NCBI GenBank assembly: GCA_020633845.1
Contig: JACKCW010000004.1
Coordinates: 1 to 52,102 of the forward strand
Direction: 5' to 3'
DNA length: 52,102 bases
DNA from: Caryophanales bacterium
GTDB lineage: Bacteria > Bacillota_I > Bacilli_A > Izemoplasmatales > UBA1188
The notes beneath the pieces are model-generated. The model saw nothing but the letters and a program-made list of their open reading frames with translations. It was not told the origin of the DNA and ran no database searches. The first letter of the stretch is position 1; each line of letters begins with the position of its first letter. Made by a program: the position numbers and the translations under genes. Below are positions 15,110 to 23,115 of this stretch, piece by piece.

Positions 15110-15988
15110 TCAATCTTTTTCTTTTCTTTTTAAGGTAAATAACAATCCAATAGTACCCGGGCCGCAATGAGAGGAAATAATGCAACCGGCATGGGTGGCA
15201 TAAATATGTTTGAACTTACAAGTTTTTTCAATTATATCTCTAATATAGGCTTCGGCCGGATCAGAATCGAAGTGCGTTATCATTAAATAATCTGGGTCCA
15301 CATCGCTTATTACTTTCATCATATCCTGATAAATTGTCATAATAGCCGTGTTAATACTGCCGATAGGCTTTTTCCCAACTTCAAGCTTGCCGTTAATTAC
15401 TTTAATTATCGGTTTTATCGTAAGTATTTTAGCAAAGAAGCCGGCAAGAGCGCTACATCTTCCGCCTTTTACAAGATAATCGGTTGTCGCGACACAAAAT
15501 GAAGAACGGATATTAGGAGTTATTTCTTCATCGCATATTTTTTTAACTTCTTCGCGAGATTTGCCTTCCTTTAAAAGATCTCTTATTTTAAAAAGGAGGA
15601 GACCAGATCCGCTGGATAAATTATTTGAGTCAATTAAAGTTATTTTTTGGGGGTCGCTGCAAGTATTTTTTCCAATCATAACCGACTGAAAATTGGCACT
15701 TAATTTAGAGCCGATTCCCGTATAGATAATACTATATCCTTGTTTTATATATTCGTTAAATATCTCTTGATAAACTCCGGGGCCGACGGCGCTCGTTAAA
15801 GGGAGCTTTCCAGTTTCTTCCACATGTTTTTTTATATCATCGGTCGTGATATCGATTCCGTCTCTATAGGTTTTTTCATCGTCTTCAAACAACATAACCA
15901 GAGGAACGACATGGACGTTAAGTTCTTTTACAAGTTCTTCACTTAAATCAATTGTCGAATCGGCTATCAACTTAATCTTTTCTGCCAT
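15110..15988 (-). CDS. degV: DegV-family fatty-acid-binding protein
   Basis: DegV/FakB proteins bind a fatty acid and present it to the kinase FakA for phospholipid synthesis. I use the ATG at 15988, preceded by AAGGAG, giving 292 residues; the longer frame is not supported. The protein begins with KIKLIADSTIDLSEELVKE and has the conserved PLTSAVGPGVYQEIF segment and the Gly-rich ligand-binding THAGCIISSHCGPGTIG near the C-terminus, all typical. It leads an operon with rimO and popT behind a good promoter. No fakA is in the window. Use of external fatty acids is plausible. Confidence 0.92.
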   Translation of the reverse strand: MAEKIKLIADSTIDLSEELVKELNVHVVPLVMLFEDDEKTYRDGIDITTDDIKKHVEETGKLPLTSAVGPGVYQEIFNEYIKQGYSIIYTGIGSKLSANFQSVMIGKNTCSDPQKITLIDSNNLSSGSGLLLFKIRDLLKEGKSREEVKKICDEEITPNIRSSFCVATTDYLVKGGRCSALAGFFAKILTIKPIIKVINGKLEVGKKPIGSINTAIMTIYQDMMKVISDVDPDYLMITHFDSDPAEAYIRDIIEKTCKFKHIYATHAGCIISSHCGPGTIGLLFTLKRKEKD

Positions 15989-16010
15989 GGTTTTCTCCTT
16001 GTTTTTTATA

Positions 16011-16039
16011 ATTATACAATAAAAGCCTAATAAATACAA
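16011..16039 (-). promoter_or_regulatory. promoter of degV-rimO-popT
   Basis: TTGTAT (16039-16034), 17-base spacer, TATAAT (16016-16011) on the minus strand, 23 bases upstream of the degV start. Confidence 0.75.
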
Positions 16040-16080
16040 CTTGAGGAAAGAAACGTTAGCAAAGTTATTTAAATACGATA

Positions 16081-16108
16081 AAAAAACTCCGTCTACTAGA
16101 GACGGAGT
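16081..16108 (-). terminator. terminator after the lipoprotein gene
   Basis: Stem ACTCCGTCT/AGACGGAGT with a 5-base loop followed by T6-7 on the minus strand, 15 bp past the stop of the upstream lipoprotein. Confidence 0.88.
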
Positions 16109-16122
16109 CATAACTTTTTTTA

Positions 16123-17277
16123 CTATTGAACATTTAAATACTCAATCGCATCAATATAAGTATAGTAATCGGTTAAACCTAAATTTTCGATTGAACTATA
16201 ATCAAATCTTTTGGTCGAAGTGATATAACCATATATCGAATCGCCCCCGAGAGTGTAAAGAGATAAACAGTTGCCTATCATTAAGGAATTAAGATTATAG
16301 CGGCTTATTTCGTTTCTAGCATAATCGTCGACGATTATTCTCGCAAAATCAATAGTATCTTCATCTATCGAGTGATAAAAATCGGTTGTGACAACTTCAC
16401 CGTCACCATTAGTACTGCTGAAATAAATCAGTTTTATTTGGATAGTCTTTATTTTGGCGGCGCCTTTATAGTAGGCGTTATTTCTGGAAAAAGTCAGAGT
16501 GGTTCCGGTGCTTGACAGAATATATGGTCCATATCCGATGGAAGTGTTTCCCTTTGAAGAAATGGATGAAAGGTCGCCTTTTATGAACCCGAACATATTG
16601 TTTGATGGGCTATATAATGAGAGCGAACCATAATGATGAAGAGGTGCGACATAGATATTTAAAATATTCATCTCATCCGCCGTGAGTTCTCTCGTCATTT
16701 CAATTCTTACATAGTTTCCTATCACATTTATCCCGGAAATATAAGTTTCAAGAAGAGCTTCTTCTCTATCTTCCGCATTTCCGATTTGTAGAGCTTCATT
16801 TACCGCATTTTGATAATCGGATAGTCCCTTTATGGGAAGGCTACTAAGATTTACGCTGCCGCTATATGTCGGATCAAGAAGAACATATAAGGAAAAAATG
16901 AGATCTTTAGCCGTTAATTCTTCGCCGTCTGCACAGTATAAATCATCTAGAAGTCTAATTGAATATATGTAACTAGATTCATCCCCAAGAGATGTTGTAA
17001 GAGATGCAGCACCATAGTATGTATATCCGTCCTCAGAAGTCTCTCCTTCTACAGTGCCGGCCGATAACAAAAGATTACCTTCTCTGTCTACCGGAAACAG
17101 TTTTGTGAACATTAAATCAAGAGCTAATTCATCATCACTGTTGGTATAGAAAAGAGGATTCAAATGAGTCGCAATCGACTGAACCCCGATAACTAATTTT
17201 TCATTTTTCTTACCGGTACAAGCCGTTAAAGAAAAAAGAAGGATGAATATCAAAATCAAAGTAAATTTCTTTTTCAT
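16123..17277 (-). CDS. orphan solute-binding-like lipoprotein (family 5 type, short)
   Basis: Secreted lipoprotein: start at the ATG of 17277, Lys-rich n-region, hydrophobic core and lipobox LTAC (Cys at residue 20), so it is anchored outside the cell. The body resembles the N-terminal half of oligopeptide-binding proteins (family 5): VIGVQSIATHLNPLFYT, LDLMFTKLFPVDREGNL, EELTAKDLIFSLYVLLDP and GYGPYILSSTGTTLTFSRNNAYY. At 385 residues it is much shorter than the usual 520-600 and lacks the second half. No permease or ATPase gene is adjacent; it is third in an operon with a CvpA-like protein and a hydrolase-RluA fusion. It may serve another transporter or have lost transport function. Confidence 0.75.
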   Translation of the reverse strand: MKKKFTLILIFILLFSLTACTGKKNEKLVIGVQSIATHLNPLFYTNSDDELALDLMFTKLFPVDREGNLLLSAGTVEGETSEDGYTYYGAASLTTSLGDESSYIYSIRLLDDLYCADGEELTAKDLIFSLYVLLDPTYSGSVNLSSLPIKGLSDYQNAVNEALQIGNAEDREEALLETYISGINVIGNYVRIEMTRELTADEMNILNIYVAPLHHYGSLSLYSPSNNMFGFIKGDLSSISSKGNTSIGYGPYILSSTGTTLTFSRNNAYYKGAAKIKTIQIKLIYFSSTNGDGEVVTTDFYHSIDEDTIDFARIIVDDYARNEISRYNLNSLMIGNCLSLYTLGGDSIYGYITSTKRFDYSSIENLGLTDYYTYIDAIEYLNVQ

Positions 17278-17333
17278 AAGTGAATCACCGTCATATAAAC
17301 TATATATCACATATATAGAACTTGTCACTTTTT

Positions 17334-18638
17334 TCAAATAATATCCATATCTTCAAGAAAAATATTGAATGGATAACGGTCAGGAAACCTATCAAACGTC
17401 ATTTTTTCTTTCGTTATTGGATGAATAAAAGTAATCTTATGAGCATCTAACCCGAGATCATAGCCGTCTTCTTTTAATCCTTTATATTTCATATCGTTAT
17501 AAATTGGGTGTCCGATAAGAGAAAGCTGAAAGCGAATTTGATGAAAACGGCCGTTATCAATTATTACTTTAAGTAAAGTATAACCTGTTTTATACGACAA
17601 AACAGAATAATGCAGGACAGCAATTTTTCCTTCCTTGCTTTCATAAGCCTTAAGATTTTTTTCATCTTTTAAAAGATAGTTTTTAAGGGTGCCCTCTTCT
17701 TTCGGCATTTTTCCTTCAACGACTGCTAAATATTCTTTTTCGGGCCTTAGCGTGTTAAGTCTAGCGGCCGCTTTTGACGTCTTAGCAAAAAGCATTAAAC
17801 CGGAAACATTTCTATCAAGTCTTTGAATAAGACCGAGATAGACGTTTCCCGGCTTATCATATTTTATTTTGAGATATGATTTAACTGTTTCTAACATATC
17901 TTCTTCTTCACTTATATCTTTTTGTGACAAAACTCCCGAAGGTTTGTCGACTACTATAACCTGGTTATCTTCATAAAAAACATCAATGCTTAATTCATTC
18001 TTAATTATTTTAATTATTTCTGGCGGCTCATTGATAAAAGTAAAGTGATCTTTACCTTTAAGAATATAAAGAGAAGATGACTTAATCGCTTGATGAATCA
18101 AGCGGAAATGTTCTTCCTTGATTAAATCGTTTTCGCCGCCGATGATAAATACTTTGGCGGTAATTTTTTGAAGTGATTCTTCTTTTATGTCAGGCTCTTC
18201 CAACATCAGTTTATCATATAATGAAGCACTTTTTTGATAGCTGTCCTTAAGATACTTGATTGCTTCATCTCTAAATCCTAATGGATTAATGTTCACGCCG
18301 ATAGCGAATAGTTTTTTAACGAGATGAGTTTTTATCGCTACTAAAAGAGATATTATCGCTCCGTCAGAAAAGCCCACCATATGACATGAATTAATTTGAA
18401 GCGCATTAATTACCTCAATAGTATCTTCCGCCATTTTTTCATATGATAGTTCGCCATTAAAACTTTCTCCGTGTCCTCTTGAGTCAATCAAAATAAGACG
18501 GTAAGAAGAAAACGGTTCGACATAGTCTTTAAATATGCTGATGTCTTCTCTGTTTCCATGAAGAAAGAGGATGGGAAACCCATCCTTTTTTCCTTTTTCT
18601 TCAATATGAATTTTTCCTTCTTTTGTTTCAATAAACAT
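17334..18638 (-). CDS. fusion: alpha/beta-hydrolase + RluA-type pseudouridine synthase
   Basis: One uninterrupted 434-residue frame with two enzymes. Residues 1-217 form an alpha/beta-hydrolase: oxyanion FLHGN, nucleophile elbow VGFSDG (S91), acid in GGENDL (D171) and His in GKDHF (H198). Residues 218-434 form an RluA-family pseudouridine synthase catalytic domain: VVDKPSG, the catalytic LIQRLDRNVSG (D275), the GRFHQIRFQL segment and GHPIYND. No S4 RNA-binding domain is present; the hydrolase takes its place. The synthase modifies uridines in rRNA or tRNA; the hydrolase substrate is unknown. The start codon directly follows the stop of the upstream CvpA-like gene, so translation is coupled. 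The fusion is unusual (see findings). Confidence 0.9.
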   Translation of the reverse strand: MFIETKEGKIHIEEKGKKDGFPILFLHGNREDISIFKDYVEPFSSYRLILIDSRGHGESFNGELSYEKMAEDTIEVINALQINSCHMVGFSDGAIISLLVAIKTHLVKKLFAIGVNINPLGFRDEAIKYLKDSYQKSASLYDKLMLEEPDIKEESLQKITAKVFIIGGENDLIKEEHFRLIHQAIKSSSLYILKGKDHFTFINEPPEIIKIIKNELSIDVFYEDNQVIVVDKPSGVLSQKDISEEEDMLETVKSYLKIKYDKPGNVYLGLIQRLDRNVSGLMLFAKTSKAAARLNTLRPEKEYLAVVEGKMPKEEGTLKNYLLKDEKNLKAYESKEGKIAVLHYSVLSYKTGYTLLKVIIDNGRFHQIRFQLSLIGHPIYNDMKYKGLKEDGYDLGLDAHKITFIHPITKEKMTFDRFPDRYPFNIFLEDMDII

Positions 18639-20279
18639 TTAATTAAATATTCCTAAAAGTGTAGCCATTTCCTCTGGAGTTATTGCTCCACTTAAAACCT
18701 GACTGTTAAGTTCACTTTCAATGTCTATATATTGTGCGTCACTGACATCAATTGAAAGGTCAGGTGTTGATTCAATAATTATTAATGCTAAATCGGATGA
18801 AGCTAAATCTTCCGCTAAAGCACTTCCGTCGATTGACGAGACATCTCCGCTTCCGGCATATCCAATCAAATCTCCGATTAATTCTCCTTCGCTTGCAAAG
18901 TCAATTTCCGAAATATCAACAGGAAGAGTATATCCCAGTTCAGATAAAGCATCCTCTAAAATCTGTGTTGCGATTTCGCTGTCGCCGAAAGAAGCGATAA
19001 GAGCGGCAATTTCTTCCGGAGTTAAATCATCAAGACTACCGGCATCAAGATCGTTGTAGAAAGCGATTAAATTCGCGAGGTTCACAAGTTCATCTCTTAT
19101 TTCATCATAAGTCATTGAACTGATGTCGAGATCAGAAAGGAAGGTATAGCCATAGGTCACAGCCATTTCATCCAAGAACGCCTGAAGTAATCTTGGGAAT
19201 AAGTCGTCTTTTAATGAACCGTTGTCATAATCGAATCCACTCATATCAATACGGTTCAAAAAATAGAACGGACTATCAGTAGGTAGTGATGAAGGATTAG
19301 TTTCAAGGTAATACTGAAGAAGATCTCCGGTTATTCCTTTTATGTGACCGCTATCGGAGAGGTTACCTCTCATTTCGTCTAAACTTCCAAGCACGTTTTC
19401 TAGCGAGTCCATAAAGCCGATCATTTGATCAACATACTCGGTTTCTTCGTAATCAAAGTTTTCTGAATTTATAATAGCGTTAATGTCGTCAGATACATCG
19501 GTATAGAGATTTATGATAACGCCGATATCTCTTATTTCTCCGTAAAAATAGTATTTTACCGTTATCGTTCCGGAGCCGCTTGGTTCTTCTACTTCATAAG
19601 TTAAGAATGAATACTCGTGAGATTCCAGCATTTTGGTGCCGGTCGTAATGACAATGGAGCCGTCAAGGTAATCTGATGTTTTATTTAGAACGTTTTGAAC
19701 CAAAGCGTTAGGAGATGGTGTTTCGTTATAGGCTGCGGCCGCTTGCGATAAGACCGGCGCAAAAAGAATAATAGGGGACATGACAAAAAGCGTTATTATG
19801 AGGCCTATTACTCCTGATGGAATTCCGAAAAGCCAAATGGCACCTTTCTTCTTTTCCTTATCGCTTAAGAATAGCTTTATGATGAAATAAACGATACCGC
19901 CTATAATAGGAAAAACGATAAAGCCAAGAATTCCTATCACGTAAAATAAGACAATTTTTACCACCATTTCCGGAGAATTGTCGAGTAAGGACTGAAAAGA
20001 CGGGGAATTATTATAGATTGTTTCAATGATTCCAACGCCGTTCGCTTTTTCGACAAGCCACTCCTTGACCGGGGTAGAAGACGAATCATTTAATATAGCG
20101 ATTTCCGATACCGGCATATTGCTGACTTTGGCGGCTAAACTGGAAGCTATAAGATAACTGCAGGGAACAGAAACAATAATCATAATCATCATTACGATTC
20201 TTTTCCACAGTTTTCCGAGAAGACCGAGGGCCATTGCGACAAGGACTATTACTAAAACAGCTAGATCGATATAGTTCAT
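18639..20279 (-). CDS. CvpA-like membrane protein with long acidic C-terminal region
   Basis: The N-terminus resembles CvpA-type proteins: MNYIDLAVLVIVLVAMALGLLGKLWKR, then further hydrophobic segments at about residues 30-50, 105-135 and 150-180, giving four membrane helices. After residue 190 follows about 350 residues, acidic and probably exposed at the surface or in the cytosol, rich in Asp, Ser and Leu, with short helical repeats such as LTPEEIAALIASFGD and ITPEEMATLLGIF. Typical CvpA proteins have about 160-220 residues, so the tail is an addition. It is first in an operon with the hydrolase-RluA fusion and the lipoprotein. CvpA function is loosely tied to envelope processes; the role here is unknown. 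Confidence 0.6.
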   Translation of the reverse strand: MNYIDLAVLVIVLVAMALGLLGKLWKRIVMMIMIIVSVPCSYLIASSLAAKVSNMPVSEIAILNDSSSTPVKEWLVEKANGVGIIETIYNNSPSFQSLLDNSPEMVVKIVLFYVIGILGFIVFPIIGGIVYFIIKLFLSDKEKKKGAIWLFGIPSGVIGLIITLFVMSPIILFAPVLSQAAAAYNETPSPNALVQNVLNKTSDYLDGSIVITTGTKMLESHEYSFLTYEVEEPSGSGTITVKYYFYGEIRDIGVIINLYTDVSDDINAIINSENFDYEETEYVDQMIGFMDSLENVLGSLDEMRGNLSDSGHIKGITGDLLQYYLETNPSSLPTDSPFYFLNRIDMSGFDYDNGSLKDDLFPRLLQAFLDEMAVTYGYTFLSDLDISSMTYDEIRDELVNLANLIAFYNDLDAGSLDDLTPEEIAALIASFGDSEIATQILEDALSELGYTLPVDISEIDFASEGELIGDLIGYAGSGDVSSIDGSALAEDLASSDLALIIIESTPDLSIDVSDAQYIDIESELNSQVLSGAITPEEMATLLGIFN

Positions 20280-20375
20280 TGTGTTATTTTCCTTTCATTT
20301 TTTATTAATTATATTATTGCATAATAAAAAATATTTTTTAACACAATCCATCGAAAAATACTTTTTTGTCCTTTA

Positions 20376-20987
20376 TTAGTATTCCAACTGTATATCTTTT
20401 TTTTGAATAGAAAGCGGAGCCTTATAGTACAAAACTGTCTTAAGCGAATTAAATAAAATAAGAGCAAGAGCGCAAGTAAGGCCGACATAACTGACGTTAT
20501 AAATAAACGATGTCCAGAGGGAAGTCATAAATTCACTATATCCGGTCCATGTATACCAAATGATAACTCCGGAAATAGTGTGCGACAAAAGTCTTATTAG
20601 GGCACAAAGCACGATGACAAGCGAAATAGAAAGACGGTTGTCTCTTTTCTTGTAGAAAAGTCCCGCAATTCCATAACCAATGGAATAAGGTACAAAACGG
20701 TCAAGCAAAATCTCTAAAAATACCATTTGAGAATAAATTTTAAAACCGCCGATAGCCCAAGCTAAAAGCCAGTAAAGCGTTGCGCCGATAAATCCGTATT
20801 TCGGTCCGTTTCTAAAGCCGATTAAAAGGATAGGAAGCATCGCAAGGTCAATCGTTCCGCCTTCAAAATAGTTTAAAAATGGGATAAGATCCGATATGAA
20901 TTTTAAAACAATCGCGAGAGCGATCAAAATTGCCGTGTCAACAATCTGTTTTATGGTGACACTATTCTTTTTTGTTGCATTTTTCAT
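20376..20987 (-). CDS. thiT: thiamine ECF transporter S component
   Basis: Substrate-binding membrane subunit that works with the shared ECF energy module to import thiamine. The 203-residue protein has about six hydrophobic segments, the ThiT-like GGTIDLAMLPILLIGFRNGPKYGFIG segment near residues 38-63, and the ligand-site regions RLLSHTISG and YNVSY known in ThiT. The decisive evidence is the TPP riboswitch directly upstream, which places it under thiamine control. The ECF ATPases and T component are not in this window. HmpT-like S components are the alternative, but the His and YN motifs favour ThiT. Confidence 0.9.
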   Translation of the reverse strand: MKNATKKNSVTIKQIVDTAILIALAIVLKFISDLIPFLNYFEGGTIDLAMLPILLIGFRNGPKYGFIGATLYWLLAWAIGGFKIYSQMVFLEILLDRFVPYSIGYGIAGLFYKKRDNRLSISLVIVLCALIRLLSHTISGVIIWYTWTGYSEFMTSLWTSFIYNVSYVGLTCALALILFNSLKTVLYYKAPLSIQKKDIQLEY

Positions 20988-21009
20988 GTATTAATTCTCC
21001 TTTGAATTT

Positions 21010-21042
21010 AAAAAGGACCACTCATGCCGAGCGGTCCTTTTA
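21010..21042 (-). terminator. expression-platform terminator of the TPP riboswitch
   Basis: Stem AAAAGGACCGCT/AGTGGTCCTTTT (one G-T pair) followed by T5 on the minus strand, between the aptamer and the thiT ribosome binding site. It would form when TPP is bound. Confidence 0.85.
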
Positions 21043-21051
21043 AAAAACAGG

Positions 21052-21132
21052 TTATCTCCCTCCGCTAGCATTGTCTAGATCAGGTTACGGGTCGTTGTCC
21101 TTCGACAACCTCTCAGCAATTAAGCTCCCCTT
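21052..21132 (-). promoter_or_regulatory. TPP riboswitch aptamer upstream of thiT
   Basis: Minus strand shows the THI-box blocks in order: GGGGAGC, GCTGAGAGG, a variable stem (GTTGTCGAAGGACAAC), GACCCGTAACCTGATCTAG, then ACAATGCTAGCGGAGGGA. These are the conserved core sequences of thiamine pyrophosphate riboswitches. A terminator follows, so TPP probably turns thiT off by ending transcription early. Confidence 0.96.
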
Positions 21133-21149
21133 TTTATTATGTTAATTTA

Positions 21150-21177
21150 ATTGTACAACTAATAATTATTTTTTCAA
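21150..21177 (-). promoter_or_regulatory. promoter of the TPP riboswitch-thiT transcript
   Basis: TTGAAA (21177-21172), 16-base spacer, TACAAT (21155-21150) on the minus strand; it overlaps the 3' end of tkt, and transcription would start about ten bases before the aptamer. Confidence 0.65.
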
Positions 21178-23106
21178 CAAAGAAATGACTTTTTCAGCCA
21201 ATTTCTCTTTTGTGAAGTCAAAAGATTCAATCACGTCTTCCGCTTTTCCGCTTCTTCCAAATGTATCTATTCCATAAACCTCTTTTGTATATCCCTTAAG
21301 TCCATAGGGCGATGCCATCTCGACAAAAAGGGAAGGTTTATCCAAAGGAATCAATGATTCTTTATAAGATTGTTCTGTTTTATCATAAAGATATGTTGAA
21401 ACCATTTCGACGACTCTTGCTTTTACGCCAAAATCAAGAAGAAGATCAGAGGTATCAAGAGCCAAAGAAACTTCCGAGCCGGAAGCCACCAGAGTTATAT
21501 CAAAAGGAAGATAATCCTTTCTTATATAAGCGCCTTTATCAAAATCGTCTCTTGAAACCGGATTAAGCAATTTTAGGTTTTGTCTTGAAAGAACCAAAAC
21601 CGAAGGTGTCCCCTTAAGAGACAAAGCCTTTGTAAGAGCATCAATGGTTTCATGAGCGTCAGCTGGGCGCATAACATTTAAATTAGGTATCGCTCTTAGT
21701 CCTGGGAGTTGTTCAATTGGTTCATGAGTTGGCCCGTCTTCTCCTACCGCAATCGAGTCATGGGTGAAAATGAAAATACTTGGAAGATGCATTAATGCCG
21801 CTAGTCTTATCGATGGTTTCATATAATCCGAAAACACAAAGAAAGCGCCGGATATAGCCCTTACATGATGAAGGTTAAGGCCGTTGGTGATAGCCCCCAT
21901 AGCGTGTTCTCTTACCCCGTAGTTAATATTTCTGCCAAGATGATTATCTTTATCAAAGTCGCCTTCCGCCCCTTTCACAAAGGTGGAAGCTGTTAAATCG
22001 GCCGAGCCAGCCACTAGAGTTTTATGAATTTCGCTTATCATCCCGATGGCTTTTCCAATGGTTTTTCTTGATGCTTCTTCTCTAAATTCAAAGTAATCAA
22101 AAAGATTTAGAGGAACCGAATAATTATCATCTAATACTTTTTTGAATTCTTTATAATCTTCTGGATAAAGTTCTTCGTATTTCTTTAAGTTTTCCGCCCA
22201 TATCTTATAGGCGTCATAGTTTTTATCAAGAGCCGATTTATAATCGTTATAAACCGATTTGGTAACCTTAAACGGAGGCATGTTGTAATCAAGATTCTTT
22301 TTAAGGATTTCGGTATTTTCTTCCCCAAGAGGCGCGCCATGGCATTTGGAAAGGCCCGCAAGAGGGGAGGCATAGCCGATAATTGTATGGAATTCTATTA
22401 TTGACGGCAATTCTGATTCTTTAGCCTTTTCAATCGCCTTTTTTATAGAAGATAAATTCTCCGGATTTTTCACCGACTGATAAAAGAAGCCTAAAGATTC
22501 AAAATAAGGTTTAGAATTTACACCACCGGCTAAGGATACCGGACCGTCAAGCTGAACCCGGTTAGAATCAAATAGAATAATAAGTTTATTAAGTTTAAGA
22601 TGGCCGATAAGCGACAAGGCTTCAAGAGTTACTCCTTCTTGAAGATCGCCGTCTCCGCATTCTACATACGTATAGTGATCAATAAGTTTAAGATCATCAC
22701 GGTTGAATCTTTTTGCAAGCATCTCTTCGGCAATCGCCATCCCACAGGCTTCGGCGATTCCTTGTCCTAACGGACCGGAAGTCGCATCAACCCCGTCGGT
22801 TAAGTGAAGTTCCGGATGGCCAGGAGTGATTGAGCCTAATTGTCTAAAAGATTTTAAATCATCAAGCGTTACATTATATCCGGATAAATGAAGGAGGGCA
22901 TAAAGCATACTTGAAGCATGTCCCGAAGCTAAAACGAAGCGGTCTCTATCGAACCAGTCTTTGGCTTTCGGCGTAATTTTAAGAAAATCGTGCCATAAAG
23001 TATAAGCAACAGGCGCAAACCCAAGAACGACACCCGGATGTCCGCTTTTTGCTTTATTGATTTCATCCATGGAAAGAATTCTTAATGCATTAACACTTGA
23101 TTTCAT
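21166..23106 (-). CDS. tkt: transketolase
   Basis: TPP-dependent enzyme of the pentose-phosphate pathway that moves two-carbon units between sugar phosphates. The 646-residue protein has KAKSGHPGVVLGFAPVAY, ASGHASSMLYALL, TSGPLGQGIAEACGMAIAE, the TPP-Mg motif ECGDGDLQEG, and the C-terminal half with IFTHDSIAVGEDGPTHEPIEQL. Length is normal. Its start is only 9 bp after sufB, so it ends the suf transcript, which is an unusual partner. The next gene downstream is thiT under TPP control, so cofactor supply and a cofactor user are adjacent. No other pentose-phosphate genes are close by. Confidence 0.96.
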   Translation of the reverse strand: MKSSVNALRILSMDEINKAKSGHPGVVLGFAPVAYTLWHDFLKITPKAKDWFDRDRFVLASGHASSMLYALLHLSGYNVTLDDLKSFRQLGSITPGHPELHLTDGVDATSGPLGQGIAEACGMAIAEEMLAKRFNRDDLKLIDHYTYVECGDGDLQEGVTLEALSLIGHLKLNKLIILFDSNRVQLDGPVSLAGGVNSKPYFESLGFFYQSVKNPENLSSIKKAIEKAKESELPSIIEFHTIIGYASPLAGLSKCHGAPLGEENTEILKKNLDYNMPPFKVTKSVYNDYKSALDKNYDAYKIWAENLKKYEELYPEDYKEFKKVLDDNYSVPLNLFDYFEFREEASRKTIGKAIGMISEIHKTLVAGSADLTASTFVKGAEGDFDKDNHLGRNINYGVREHAMGAITNGLNLHHVRAISGAFFVFSDYMKPSIRLAALMHLPSIFIFTHDSIAVGEDGPTHEPIEQLPGLRAIPNLNVMRPADAHETIDALTKALSLKGTPSVLVLSRQNLKLLNPVSRDDFDKGAYIRKDYLPFDITLVASGSEVSLALDTSDLLLDFGVKARVVEMVSTYLYDKTEQSYKESLIPLDKPSLFVEMASPYGLKGYTKEVYGIDTFGRSGKAEDVIESFDFTKEKLAEKVISLLKK

Positions 23107-23115
23107 ATCAATCTC

